A stretch of DNA of 64,000 bases from the NCBI RefSeq assembly GCF_019970065.1, contig NZ_JAHXYH010000005.1, positions 62,001 to 126,000 of the forward strand. Reading direction: 5' to 3'. The stretch's first letter is position 1. Every line of letters starts with the position of its first letter. The notes beneath the pieces are model-generated. The model searched no databases. It was not told where the DNA came from and was given only the letters and a program-made list of their open reading frames with translations. This document shows, one piece after another, positions 51,673 to 60,015 of this stretch. The stretch comes from Chryseobacterium sp. OSA05B (GTDB lineage Bacteria; Bacteroidota; Bacteroidia; Flavobacteriales; Weeksellaceae). A program made the translations under genes and the position numbers.

Positions 51673-52494
51673 TTATTCTTTGTTTTTCCTTTGCGTTAAT
51701 CTTTCCAGATAAGCCGGCATGGTTTCCTCCATTCTTAGTAACACACCTGAAAGGTTCTTTGCCTTCACATAGGTTCTTACCTGAGGTTTGACCTCAAAGG
51801 AATACTGAATGAATTCTGAAATCCGTTCTTCCGGAATTCCGGCATTGGTAAAGTACTCATTATCTACCCGGTTTCTCACCCACATGATGTGTTCCTGCAG
51901 GTCATCATACCTGTACTGTCGTTTCTGACGTCTTGCTTTTCCACTGATCAGATCGTAGGCGCCCTGTACATCCAGACTTCCTAAAAGGATCGGAAGAAGA
52001 ACCTGTTTCACTTCTGCAGGTTTTTCACGCATCTTCCCGACAGGTTGTGGTAAGCCTACCGCCTGTTGTACAATCTCTCCTTTATCTACTTTTGCAACCA
52101 TCCGGGAATCGGTCTCAAGATCACCGGTTGGTTTTTTAACGATTTTCACTTCTCCGACATCTCTCGGTATCGGAATCATGGTAACCAGCAGCTGAGGATT
52201 GTTACCGTTTATAAGAACTCTTGTGGACACTCTGTTGAAATCTGCTTTTACAAATCTCAGTTCGTCATTCGGAGAAGCTTCAATAGAGAATATTCCCGTA
52301 GCATCGGAAGAGGTTTTCTGATCGGTAGACATATTGATAACAAGAACTGAACTTAAATATGCCCCGTCATCATCTGTGATCCGTCCGCTGACTGTCTGCT
52401 GCGCTATGAAACTATTAAACACAAAAATAAGAAGAAAGAAAGCTTTCTTCCAGCCGGCAATAGTGGTATTTCTGCATCCAACATTCATCTTCAT
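51673..52494 (-). CDS. Carboxypeptidase-regulatory-like protein, paralogue 3
   Basis: A 273-residue exported protein. After the signal peptide it has a CarboxypepD_reg-like domain (VSGRITDDDGAYLSSVLVIN, then DELRFVKADFNRVS) and a helical C-terminal region. The short signature PTGDLETD corresponds to PTGNLERD and LTGDLKID in the two upstream paralogues. Last gene of the three-gene operon (9-nt gap). Function unknown. Confidence 0.82.
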   Translation of the reverse strand: MKMNVGCRNTTIAGWKKAFFLLIFVFNSFIAQQTVSGRITDDDGAYLSSVLVINMSTDQKTSSDATGIFSIEASPNDELRFVKADFNRVSTRVLINGNNPQLLVTMIPIPRDVGEVKIVKKPTGDLETDSRMVAKVDKGEIVQQAVGLPQPVGKMREKPAEVKQVLLPILLGSLDVQGAYDLISGKARRQKRQYRYDDLQEHIMWVRNRVDNEYFTNAGIPEERISEFIQYSFEVKPQVRTYVKAKNLSGVLLRMEETMPAYLERLTQRKNKE

Positions 52495-52503
52495 GTTTTT
52501 AAA

Positions 52504-53310
52504 CTAAATATTACTCACCTTGCGGGTTTTCCGGTATTCAGCAAACGCAGCTCTCAATTCATATTCCACGACATCTGCTTTAAAGTTTTTTCTGAATTTT
52601 TTCGCCATCATTCTTGTATCATTAGCATAAATCAGGAATTCATCGATCTGTTCTTCATCCATGCCGTATTTTTTCAGAAACTGTAAATCTATTTCATTTT
52701 TTATTCTTTGGATAAAATCCCGGGTTTCCTTATAATTGGCTTTCGTAATTTTAAGTTCCGTAGCTTTTTTGAACAAACCTACAGCTGCATCCAGAACCCC
52801 TAAAATACTTACCTGACCGGCATTATAATCCGGTTTGAAGGTTTTCGAAATTGCATTATCCGGTACCGCTTCGTTCATCGGACTCTTCATATATTCATCC
52901 AGTTCCGATCTTAACGAAACCACTTTCCGCGATTCATTAAGATGCTTGTTATCTCTTTCCAGATTACCTGTGGGCTTATAGGTGATCTTCACTTCCGGGA
53001 TTTCTATTTCTGCTCTTTCAAGGTTGATCATTAAAGGAGAACTGAAATCTTCCTTACCCATTTTTTTATCGAAACGGTAATAACCTTCCTTCACAAAACG
53101 CAATTCATCATTTTCCGATACTTCTATGCTAAATTTTCCTGAAGTATCACTCAGAGTGCTTTTTTGGCTGGAAATATTAATAATTAAAACCGGATTAATA
53201 TTGGTTTTGCTGTTATCTGTTACAACTCCGTTTACCTGCTGTTGGGAAAAAAATTCAGCAGACACAAAAAGCGGAACTGCGTAAAGACTTTGTTTAATAT
53301 ACGTTCTCAT
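52504..53310 (-). CDS. Carboxypeptidase-regulatory-like protein, paralogue 2
   Basis: 268 residues: signal peptide, regulatory-like domain (VNGVVTDNSKTNINPVLIIN, DELRFVKEGYYRFD), the signature EIPEVKITYKPTGNLERD, then a helical C-terminal part. Sequence divergence from the neighbours is high outside the shared blocks, so the duplication is old. 6 nt after paralogue 1. Confidence 0.82.
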   Translation of the reverse strand: MRTYIKQSLYAVPLFVSAEFFSQQQVNGVVTDNSKTNINPVLIINISSQKSTLSDTSGKFSIEVSENDELRFVKEGYYRFDKKMGKEDFSSPLMINLERAEIEIPEVKITYKPTGNLERDNKHLNESRKVVSLRSELDEYMKSPMNEAVPDNAISKTFKPDYNAGQVSILGVLDAAVGLFKKATELKITKANYKETRDFIQRIKNEIDLQFLKKYGMDEEQIDEFLIYANDTRMMAKKFRKNFKADVVEYELRAAFAEYRKTRKVSNI

Positions 53311-53316
53311 CTGTGT

Positions 53317-54084
53317 TTATCTTTGAGTCTGTGGGGCACGGTAGGAAGAAATTCTTGTCAGGACAAATCTTTGAAATCTATACAGATCTGCATCGCTGCA
53401 AAACCCGTACTTCAGAATACTTTTCCGCTCAAAACCACCGGCAATAACATAGCTGATAAAATGTTCAATCTGAGGTTTTTCTATCTTAAGACTGATAAAA
53501 TATTCATCTCCCAGTGCGGAATGCAGGTACTTCATCAGATCAATATCATCCCATTTGTTCTTCACTTTTCCAATGGAGAAGCCTTGTCCTTTCGGCTGTA
53601 CAAATTCTCCCGGTCTCGCTGCCAGTATCCTCGGATCTGATTTCTGAGCGATGTATCGATCAATGTCTTTGATGAGTTTTTCTACTTTTTTAGGGCGGTT
53701 AAGGTTTTTAGCATCAATTTTCAGATCACCTGTAAGTCCCTGTTTGATTTCCACTTCCGGGATTAATATGGTTTCTCTCTTTAAAGTAATATTGATGGGT
53801 GCATATATAATCTCTTTGGAAATCTTTTGGACGATACGTTCATAACCAGCCTTAATAAAGCGGAGTTCATCCCCTGCCCTTCCTGAAACCATAAAGTGAC
53901 CATCCCGGTTGGTTACCGTTCTTTCATCCGTTCTGATATTGATGACCGTTACATCCTGAATCTCTGCACTGTCTTCAGAAATCACTTTTCCGAAAATGTA
54001 ATTCTGGGCATTGATGTTAATGAAAAAAAGGGTGGTTAAAAAAAAGAGTAGTTTAAGTTTCACGGACAGTTTTTTATAGAGCAA
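53317..54084 (-). CDS. Carboxypeptidase-regulatory-like protein, paralogue 1
   Basis: 255 residues: signal peptide, regulatory-like domain (IFGKVISEDSAEIQDVTVIN, DELRFIKAGYERIV), signature LIPEVEIKQGLTGDLKID, helical C-terminus. The first gene of the three-member tandem family; upstream lies the divergent AddA-type gene. Proteins with this domain pair are common in Bacteroidetes but no role is known. Confidence 0.82.
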   Translation of the reverse strand: MLYKKLSVKLKLLFFLTTLFFININAQNYIFGKVISEDSAEIQDVTVINIRTDERTVTNRDGHFMVSGRAGDELRFIKAGYERIVQKISKEIIYAPINITLKRETILIPEVEIKQGLTGDLKIDAKNLNRPKKVEKLIKDIDRYIAQKSDPRILAARPGEFVQPKGQGFSIGKVKNKWDDIDLMKYLHSALGDEYFISLKIEKPQIEHFISYVIAGGFERKSILKYGFCSDADLYRFQRFVLTRISSYRAPQTQR

Positions 54085-54246
54085 ATCTAAAATTATTTTT
54101 AAATTAATTTACAAGTTTAACCACAGTTAACGCGTTTTGGGATTTCTTTTTGATTTTTGCGGATTAAACTGTTAAATCGATGCTCTGAATTGTTAAAATT
54201 TCACTTAAAAATTAGCTAACTTGCAGTCTCAATTCTAAATTCAGCA

Positions 54247-57200
54247 ATGCAAAATTCTTACACAGTGATCAATGCTTCAGCCGGGTCGGGGAAAACATAC
54301 GCCCTTGTCCAGAGGCTTTTGATGATCTGTCTCCGGTATCCCAATCAGCAGCAGTCGATCAGGAATATTCTCGCGCTTACGTTCACCAATAAGGCAGCCA
54401 ACGAGATGAAGGAGAGAATACTGTCGTGGCTGGGGAATTTTTCCGCGGACAATTTTGCAGAAAACGGAGACTTGAAAAACATTCAGAAAGCTTTTGAAGC
54501 TGATGGTTTAAAAATCACAATTGATGAGCTTCACAACCGTTCAAAAAAACTTTTGGATTACGTTCTTCATAATTATTCAACCCTGAATATCGGAACGATT
54601 GACCGTTTCAATTCAAGGCTGGTAAGAAGTTTCTCCTATGAATTGGGTTTAGCGAAAAATTTTAATCTTGAGATCGATGCAGAGCCGTTTCTGATCGAAG
54701 CTGTGGATAAAATGCTGGACCAGATCGGTGAAAATGACAACATCTCCAATTCCTTCATGGATTATGTGGATTACAGTCTGGAAAACAATGAAAGGATCAA
54801 TCTCAATAAAAGTCTTTATGATTCCGCCAAGGAATTCGTCAAAGATATTCACTACGAACATCTGAAAAGCAATAAAAGCTTTGATGATACGAATTATGAG
54901 AATATAAAAAATACGCTCAGAAAAGAAATCGTACAGAATAAAAAGAAATCTGCAGAACTTGCCACAGCCTCGGTGGAACTCTTCCGGTCCAGAAATATTG
55001 AGATTGAAGATTTCGCTCAGGGTAAAAATGGAATCGGAGGATTTTTCACGAAGGTTCAGGATTTTTATAACCAGAAAAGGCCTGGTTTTCCGTTTCCTAC
55101 CACGCAGGAAGAATCTGTAGTCAACAATTACAGAAAGGGAGCGGCTACTAAATCCAAAAGTAAAGAACCCGAAATACTGGAAATACTTGATCAGCTTCTG
55201 GACAACAGGATGCAGCTGATTCTTCTTTATATTGAGACTCAAAAGAAAGAAAAGATTTTATCTGCTCTTCTCCCTTTGAAGGTGAACAAAGATATTCAGG
55301 ATGAATTAAAAAAGATTGAGGAAGAGAACGATCTGGTTCTGCTTTCGAAATTTAATATACTGATCAATGAAAATCTTAAAAATGAGCCATCAGCCTTTAT
55401 TTATGAGAAGGTAGGTGCACAGTTTCAGCATTTTTTCTTTGATGAATTTCAGGATACCTCAGAATTGCAGTGGCAGAATTTTGTTCCGCTTCGGGACCAC
55501 AGTGTTTCCTCGGAATATACATCTTTTACATTGGTAGGTGACCCAAAGCAAAGTATTTACCGATTCCGTGGTGGAGAGAGCAAACTGATGCTGGACATTA
55601 TCAACAAAAAGGAATTTTCGCCCAAACAGGCAAGTCTTCTTGTTTTAAAAGATAACTGGCGGAGTGCCAAAAACATTGTACAGTTCAATAATGAGTTGTA
55701 TCGTTACCATTCGTTAAACCTCGAAGAAGAACACCGCAATATTTTCGGGGAAGATGCTGAACAAAGTCCAAGATCCCAGATTGACGGACGTGTAAAAGTA
55801 AGTCTGATCGAAAATCTCACCAATGAGGATTTTTATAACGACACTTCGGAGAAAATGCGGAATGATATTCAGGAAAGTCTGGATAACGGTTTTAAATTTT
55901 CAGACATTACGATTTTATGCCGGGGTAATTTTGATATTTTCAGTTATTCTCAAAAGCTGGGAAATCTGAAAGTAAAATACCGCGGAGAAGAAACCAATAT
56001 CAAAACAATTTCCGACAAAGGTCTGACGCTTGAGCTTTCCAACACGTTGAAAGCAGTCATTGAATTTCTGCGATGGGAAATTAATCCAAAGAACAAGCCC
56101 AATCTGATCATGATGATGTATTATCTGAATACGTTGGGAAGAATTCATATGGCAGATTTTACGCTGGAAATGAAGGAAGTTCTGGAACTTGAAACGCATG
56201 AGGAAATTCTTCAGTTCATCCAGAGCAAATATTCCCTAAAACTGAAACAGGAAAATTTCCCAAGGTTCAACCTGTACAATTTTGTGGAATATTATATCAA
56301 TGAATTCGCGGTGGATAATAAGGAAACGGATTTCCTTCTAAACTTCCTGGAAATGCTTTTCAATTTTACACAAAATGCAGGAGCCAGTACGAAAGAATTT
56401 CTGAAATATTGGGATGAAGAGGCTTCAGCATACACCATTCAGGCTTCAGAAAACATTGATGCCGTTCAGATCATGACGATCCACAAATCAAAGGGACTGG
56501 AATTTCCGATTGTATTTATCCCGATGATGAATAAGAACCGGGACAGTGAATTTACGAACTGGTTTGACACCAATAATAATGATGATGCTTTGAAATCGGT
56601 CAACATCAATCAGTTTAGTAAAAACCTTGAAGTGTATGATCAGGAAATCGAGGCCTTCAACAAAAAGAATTCCTACAAAAACCTCATCGACAGATTATGC
56701 CTTCAGTATGTGGCTACGACACGTCCTGTAGAACAGCTGTTTTTCTATCTGCAGAAAGCGAATAAAACGTCCAATAATCTTGAACTGCTGGAATTCTTTA
56801 ACGGAAAAAATACGGAAGAAGCTGATGAATTCGATCTGTATGAAGTTCGTCCGGAGATGCTGAAAAAACAGTCAAAGGACAAAACATCATTATTTAAAAC
56901 CAAGGATATTCAAAACCTTAAAAATATTAATGAAAACAGATCTTCTATAAAAATCGCTACTCCATCCAAAAACTATCAGGTACGAAATGAAAAGGTAAGG
57001 ATCGGTCTTTTCGTGCATGAATTACTGTCGAAAATCAATACAGAGAAAGATACAGCCAAAGTACTGGAGAGCTATGTACTGGACGGGCAAATCACGCGGG
57101 AGGAGAAAGATGAGATTCAGGAAACCCTGATTCAGATCATTCATAAATATGCGGAGTTTTTTGACGAGAAATGGGAAGTGATCAACGAAAAAGACATTAT

Positions 57201-57390
57201 GATCTCAGACAGAGGCCAAAGTCATATTTTCAGACCGGACCGTATTCTAAAGAGTGAGGAAGGGTATATCATTGTCGATTTTAAAACCGGTGAACAAACG
57301 GAAAAAAACGAACACCAGATCGAAAGGTATAAAAACATTCTGGAAAGTCTGGGAAGAAAGGTTTTAAAGACGCAGCTTATTTATCTCTAG
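54247..57390 (+). CDS. AddA-type helicase-nuclease (UvrD-family, recombination repair)
   Basis: A 1047-residue protein. UvrD/Rep helicase motifs: Walker A NASAGSGKT (residues 9-17), NILALTFTNKAANEMKERI, Walker B FFFDEFQDTSELQW, GDPKQSIYRFRGG, IMTIHKSKGLEFPIVFIP and VATTRPVEQLFFY. The C-terminus has a PD-(D/E)xK nuclease: GLFVHELL, IFRPDRIL and IIVDFKTGE. This is the AddA/RecB-like half of a helicase-nuclease that processes double-strand breaks. The partner (AddB-like) is not adjacent in this window. Divergent from the three paralogues, convergent with ferritin. Confidence 0.9.
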   Translation: MQNSYTVINASAGSGKTYALVQRLLMICLRYPNQQQSIRNILALTFTNKAANEMKERILSWLGNFSADNFAENGDLKNIQKAFEADGLKITIDELHNRSKKLLDYVLHNYSTLNIGTIDRFNSRLVRSFSYELGLAKNFNLEIDAEPFLIEAVDKMLDQIGENDNISNSFMDYVDYSLENNERINLNKSLYDSAKEFVKDIHYEHLKSNKSFDDTNYENIKNTLRKEIVQNKKKSAELATASVELFRSRNIEIEDFAQGKNGIGGFFTKVQDFYNQKRPGFPFPTTQEESVVNNYRKGAATKSKSKEPEILEILDQLLDNRMQLILLYIETQKKEKILSALLPLKVNKDIQDELKKIEEENDLVLLSKFNILINENLKNEPSAFIYEKVGAQFQHFFFDEFQDTSELQWQNFVPLRDHSVSSEYTSFTLVGDPKQSIYRFRGGESKLMLDIINKKEFSPKQASLLVLKDNWRSAKNIVQFNNELYRYHSLNLEEEHRNIFGEDAEQSPRSQIDGRVKVSLIENLTNEDFYNDTSEKMRNDIQESLDNGFKFSDITILCRGNFDIFSYSQKLGNLKVKYRGEETNIKTISDKGLTLELSNTLKAVIEFLRWEINPKNKPNLIMMMYYLNTLGRIHMADFTLEMKEVLELETHEEILQFIQSKYSLKLKQENFPRFNLYNFVEYYINEFAVDNKETDFLLNFLEMLFNFTQNAGASTKEFLKYWDEEASAYTIQASENIDAVQIMTIHKSKGLEFPIVFIPMMNKNRDSEFTNWFDTNNNDDALKSVNINQFSKNLEVYDQEIEAFNKKNSYKNLIDRLCLQYVATTRPVEQLFFYLQKANKTSNNLELLEFFNGKNTEEADEFDLYEVRPEMLKKQSKDKTSLFKTKDIQNLKNINENRSSIKIATPSKNYQVRNEKVRIGLFVHELLSKINTEKDTAKVLESYVLDGQITREEKDEIQETLIQIIHKYAEFFDEKWEVINEKDIMISDRGQSHIFRPDRILKSEEGYIIVDFKTGEQTEKNEHQIERYKNILESLGRKVLKTQLIYL

Positions 57391-57396
57391 AAAAGA

Positions 57397-57565
57397 TTTT
57401 CCACAAAGTTTTCCACAATACAGTGTTGATAACTTCAAAATCGTCAATCAATATACTGATTAACAAACAAATATATTTAGAAAAAAGAAAATACATTCTT
57501 CATAACTGTGGGGAAATCCTGAAAATCACTGTGGATAACTTTGCATTTTATCAACATTATCCACA
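57397..57565. other. DnaA-box cluster, candidate oriC or datA-like site
   Basis: Seven 9-mers resembling the DnaA box TTATCCACA in 169 nt: TTTTCCACA at 57397 and 57409 (plus), TGTTGATAA at 57424 (minus TTATCAACA), TGTGGGGAA at 57507 (minus TTCCCCACA), perfect TGTGGATAA at 57530 (minus), TTATCAACA at 57548 and perfect TTATCCACA at 57557, the last two touching. Between the two groups lies an AT-rich stretch (57434-57500) that could serve as an unwinding element. It lies between the ends of two convergent genes, so it is not a promoter. Confidence 0.6.
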
Positions 57566-57585
57566 ATTTGAGGTTCAATAAAAAC

Positions 57586-57624
57586 AAAACTGCCCGGCCG
57601 TTCTTCGAACGGCCGGGCAGTTTT
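57586..57624. terminator. Strong bidirectional terminator
   Basis: Perfect 18-bp stem AAAACTGCCCGGCCGTTC/GAACGGCCGGGCAGTTTT with a 3-nt loop, between addA and ferritin. The most stable hairpin noticed in the window. Confidence 0.95.
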
Positions 57625-57639
57625 AATCTTATTATGTAC

Positions 57640-58149
57640 TTAAGCTGTTGTAGCCGGTACAAAAACTCTTTGAGACAACTCCTGGTCAAAAAGATATAAT
57701 GCAGATGGGTTATCGCAAACCATCTTGATTTTTGTAACGTACTGTGAAGCGCTGGCTTCTTCCTCTACCTGCTCGTTGATGAACCATTGCATGAAAGAAG
57801 TCGTTGCAAAATCACCTTCGTCGTTTGCATTTTTAACGATGTTGAAGATGCTTCTAGTTACTTTTTTCTCATGCTCTAATGCTTTTTCGAAGATATCCGT
57901 TGCATTTTCGAATTCATGGGGAGGTTTTGCAATTTCTCCGATGATGATTTCTCCGCCTACATCATTTAAAAAGTCAAACATTTTATCTGCATGCATCAAT
58001 TCTTCTTTGCTCTGAACTCTGAAATAGTTCGCAATACCGTCAAGATCTTTTCCTGAGAACCAGGCAGACATGGAAAGGTAATATTGTGCGGCATATTGTT
58101 CGTGAGCTATCTGTTCGTTAATTAACGTTGCAATTTTTTCGCTGATCAT
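57640..58149 (-). CDS. ftnA: Bacterial ferritin
   Basis: A 169-residue four-helix iron-storage protein, forming a 24-mer. Ferroxidase ligands are visible in HEQYAAQYYLSMSAWF and KEELMHADKMFDFL, and again in INEQVEEEASASQYV. The sequence has the non-haem FtnA pattern rather than bacterioferritin's Met ligand. Monocistronic, with its own promoter (58167-58197) and terminator. Confidence 0.95.
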   Translation of the reverse strand: MISEKIATLINEQIAHEQYAAQYYLSMSAWFSGKDLDGIANYFRVQSKEELMHADKMFDFLNDVGGEIIIGEIAKPPHEFENATDIFEKALEHEKKVTRSIFNIVKNANDEGDFATTSFMQWFINEQVEEEASASQYVTKIKMVCDNPSALYLFDQELSQRVFVPATTA

Positions 58150-58166
58150 AAGTATAAATTTATATT

Positions 58167-58197
58167 CAAAAATAAGGAATAAAAGCCCGACATCAAA
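58167..58197 (-). promoter_or_regulatory. Ferritin promoter
   Basis: On the minus strand TTTG (58194-58197), a 19-nt spacer, then TATTTTTG (58167-58174): an exact match to both Bacteroidetes elements. No Fur-box-like palindrome was noticed over it. Confidence 0.72.
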
Positions 58198-58221
58198 AGT
58201 TTTAATGAAATTTAATACAAA

Positions 58222-58245
58222 AAGGACGGGAAAAAACCCGCCCTT
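58222..58245 (-). terminator. Terminator of the Spy-like gene
   Basis: On the minus strand AAGGGCGGG pairs with CCCGTCCTT (one wobble) across a 6-T loop, followed by a T run. Confidence 0.82.
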
Positions 58246-58275
58246 CTCACATTAAAAAATCAAAATTATGAACTG

Positions 58276-58725
58276 TTATTTAGCTTCCGGAGCTGCAGTA
58301 TTCATAGGCTTCTTCATCATTTTTCTATCCTTCATTGCGGTCTTTCTCTGCTCCATTTTAGCTTTTCTGTCGGCCTGCCATTTATCATACTGATCAGGGG
58401 TAAGAATCTTCTTCATATCAGCATCCATCTGCGCTCTTTTGGCTTTCATGTCTTCCATTTTGGCCTGTCTTGCTTCTTTATTCTTATCGAAGTCGGCTTT
58501 CATTTCAGACTTTCTTTTTTCATGAAGGCTTTTTATCTGTGCAACCTGAGAATCGTTCAGATTCAGATCTTTTTTCATCTCATCAAGGTGCTTCTGATGC
58601 TTCTGCTCCATTTTCTGGTGCATCTCTGTTCTTCTTGCTTCTTTGTCCTGTGGAGTTGTTGTCTGTTGCGCCATGGCAAGACCTCCTATTCCGATAAATG
58701 CTATTGCTAAAACTAATTTTTTCAT
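58276..58725 (-). CDS. Exported helical protein, Spy/CpxP-like (DUF4890-like)
   Basis: 149 residues: signal peptide ending LAMAQ (about residue 20), then an almost wholly charged helical domain with repeating Lys/Glu/Met-rich segments (EKRKSEMKADFDKNKEARQA written in part), LTPDQYDKWQ being typical of LTxxQ-motif periplasmic proteins such as Spy/CpxP. A periplasmic chaperone or stress role is likely. Monocistronic. Confidence 0.78.
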   Translation of the reverse strand: MKKLVLAIAFIGIGGLAMAQQTTTPQDKEARRTEMHQKMEQKHQKHLDEMKKDLNLNDSQVAQIKSLHEKRKSEMKADFDKNKEARQAKMEDMKAKRAQMDADMKKILTPDQYDKWQADRKAKMEQRKTAMKDRKMMKKPMNTAAPEAK

Positions 58726-58850
58726 CTTAAAAAATATTTAATTAATTGTTATACATATCTTTGATTATTAGTTAAAAGATAAGTTAAATCAAAATATTCA
58801 TAAAAAATGTTAAATTATAATATCAAAATAATAAAATTGAAAATAAAAAA

Positions 58851-58876
58851 AAGGACAGATCCTAAAACCTGTCCTT
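58851..58876 (-). terminator. Terminator of the GGFRG-repeat gene
   Basis: AAGGACAG/CTGTCCTT stem with a 10-nt loop; an A run upstream gives the U tract on the minus strand. Confidence 0.78.
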
Positions 58877-58904
58877 CACACCACTTAAATATAATATATG
58901 AAAA

Positions 58905-59876
58905 TTATTTACTGCTTACTAGACTACCTCTAAAACCACCTCCATTGCTGTTTTGTGATCTTGAAGGTTGACTTTCAGATCTGGAGCTTCCTCCATTTCC
59001 TCTGAATCCTCCACTGTTATTTTCTCTTCGAGGAGCACTTTCTCTTTTTACTTCACCGCTTCCTCTGAAGCCTCCATTATTTCCGAATCCTCTTGTTCCT
59101 CTATTTTCAGAACTTCCTCTGAAACCACCGTTATTTCTTTCTCTATTGGTTTCGTTACGGAAACCTCCAGAGTTTTCAGATCTTCTGTCATTATTTCCAG
59201 CCTGATTTCTGAAACCTCCTGTATTACTGCCATCTCTTACAGGTCCTCTGAATCCGTTATTTGGTCTGTCGCTGGTTCGGATCACATTGAAGGTTGGGTT
59301 ATCCATTCTTCTGAATCTTGCTCTGTCTACCCTGTAAACATTGATATTTACATTTCTGTATCTCGGCATTACGGCGTATCTCGGCACATAATACGTTCTT
59401 CTGTAATTTTGGAAGTAAACGATTGGGCTTGATCCACGGTAATAATTGTTTTGAAAAACAACAAACACCCTTGGTCCTAAAATTCTTTCCAGTGCGTAGA
59501 ATCTGTCATAGTACCACCTGTCCGGATTATATCTGTAAAAATTATCCCATGTAGAGAAACTTACATACAAATTATTCAGACTCATGATCTGATCCATCTG
59601 CCAGCGGTTCAGCCTGTTTTCTCTGAAGAAGACATTCCAGTTGATATTCGTGATACTGTTTCTGTAATCATTGTAATATCCCTGATAGTAATCGCTTGGA
59701 TAATAGTCCTGCGGATAGTTGTAATAATAATCGTCCGGGAAATAATTTCTGTCATCTTCATCGGTATAACCTCCGTTCTGGTAATACCCGTCATCTCCCC
59801 ATCCGTTATTTGGATACTGCTGGGCGGAAGACAAAGCTGCCAGTCCCAGGGCAAATCCCAAAAGTATTTTTTTCAT
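58905..59876 (-). CDS. Exported protein with GGFRG/GGFRN low-complexity tail
   Basis: 323 residues. Signal peptide (ends LSSAQ), then a Tyr/Asp-rich segment (residues about 22-70 including DDYYYNYPQDYYPSDYYQGY), a central folded part with many Arg and Tyr (about 75-190, with VVFQNNYYRGSSPIVYFQNY), and a C-terminal tail of about 115 residues with at least seven GFR units among Asn, Ser, Gly, Glu and Arg. The tail resembles RGG/FG-type disordered sequences that can phase-separate or bind nucleic acid or polymers; in an exported protein its purpose is unclear. No family recognised. Confidence 0.8.
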   Translation of the reverse strand: MKKILLGFALGLAALSSAQQYPNNGWGDDGYYQNGGYTDEDDRNYFPDDYYYNYPQDYYPSDYYQGYYNDYRNSITNINWNVFFRENRLNRWQMDQIMSLNNLYVSFSTWDNFYRYNPDRWYYDRFYALERILGPRVFVVFQNNYYRGSSPIVYFQNYRRTYYVPRYAVMPRYRNVNINVYRVDRARFRRMDNPTFNVIRTSDRPNNGFRGPVRDGSNTGGFRNQAGNNDRRSENSGGFRNETNRERNNGGFRGSSENRGTRGFGNNGGFRGSGEVKRESAPRRENNSGGFRGNGGSSRSESQPSRSQNSNGGGFRGSLVSSK

Positions 59877-59944
59877 CTCTATAGTCGTTAATTGGTTAGT
59901 ATATAGCAGAATATCTCTATTCTATCTTTTGGATGTAAATAAAA

Positions 59945-59978
59945 AAAAGAAGTTAAATCCTAAGATCAAACTTCTTTT
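59945..59978 (-). terminator. Probable terminator of malQ
   Basis: Stem AAAAGAAGTT/AACTTCTTTT with a 14-nt loop, 38 nt past the malQ stop on the minus strand. Confidence 0.6.
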
Positions 59979-60015
59979 AATTTATCATTAACTGATTGAT
60001 AATCAAATGTTAAAT

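Noticed and set aside
57477..57689. 70-codon minus-strand ORF over the DnaA-box cluster
   Set aside because: It crosses the strong terminator and the ferritin 3' end and shows no protein-like features.
59048..59233. Small ORFs opposite and in frame-shifted positions over the GGFRG-repeat gene
   Set aside because: Repeat composition opens other frames; none has a start context or domain.
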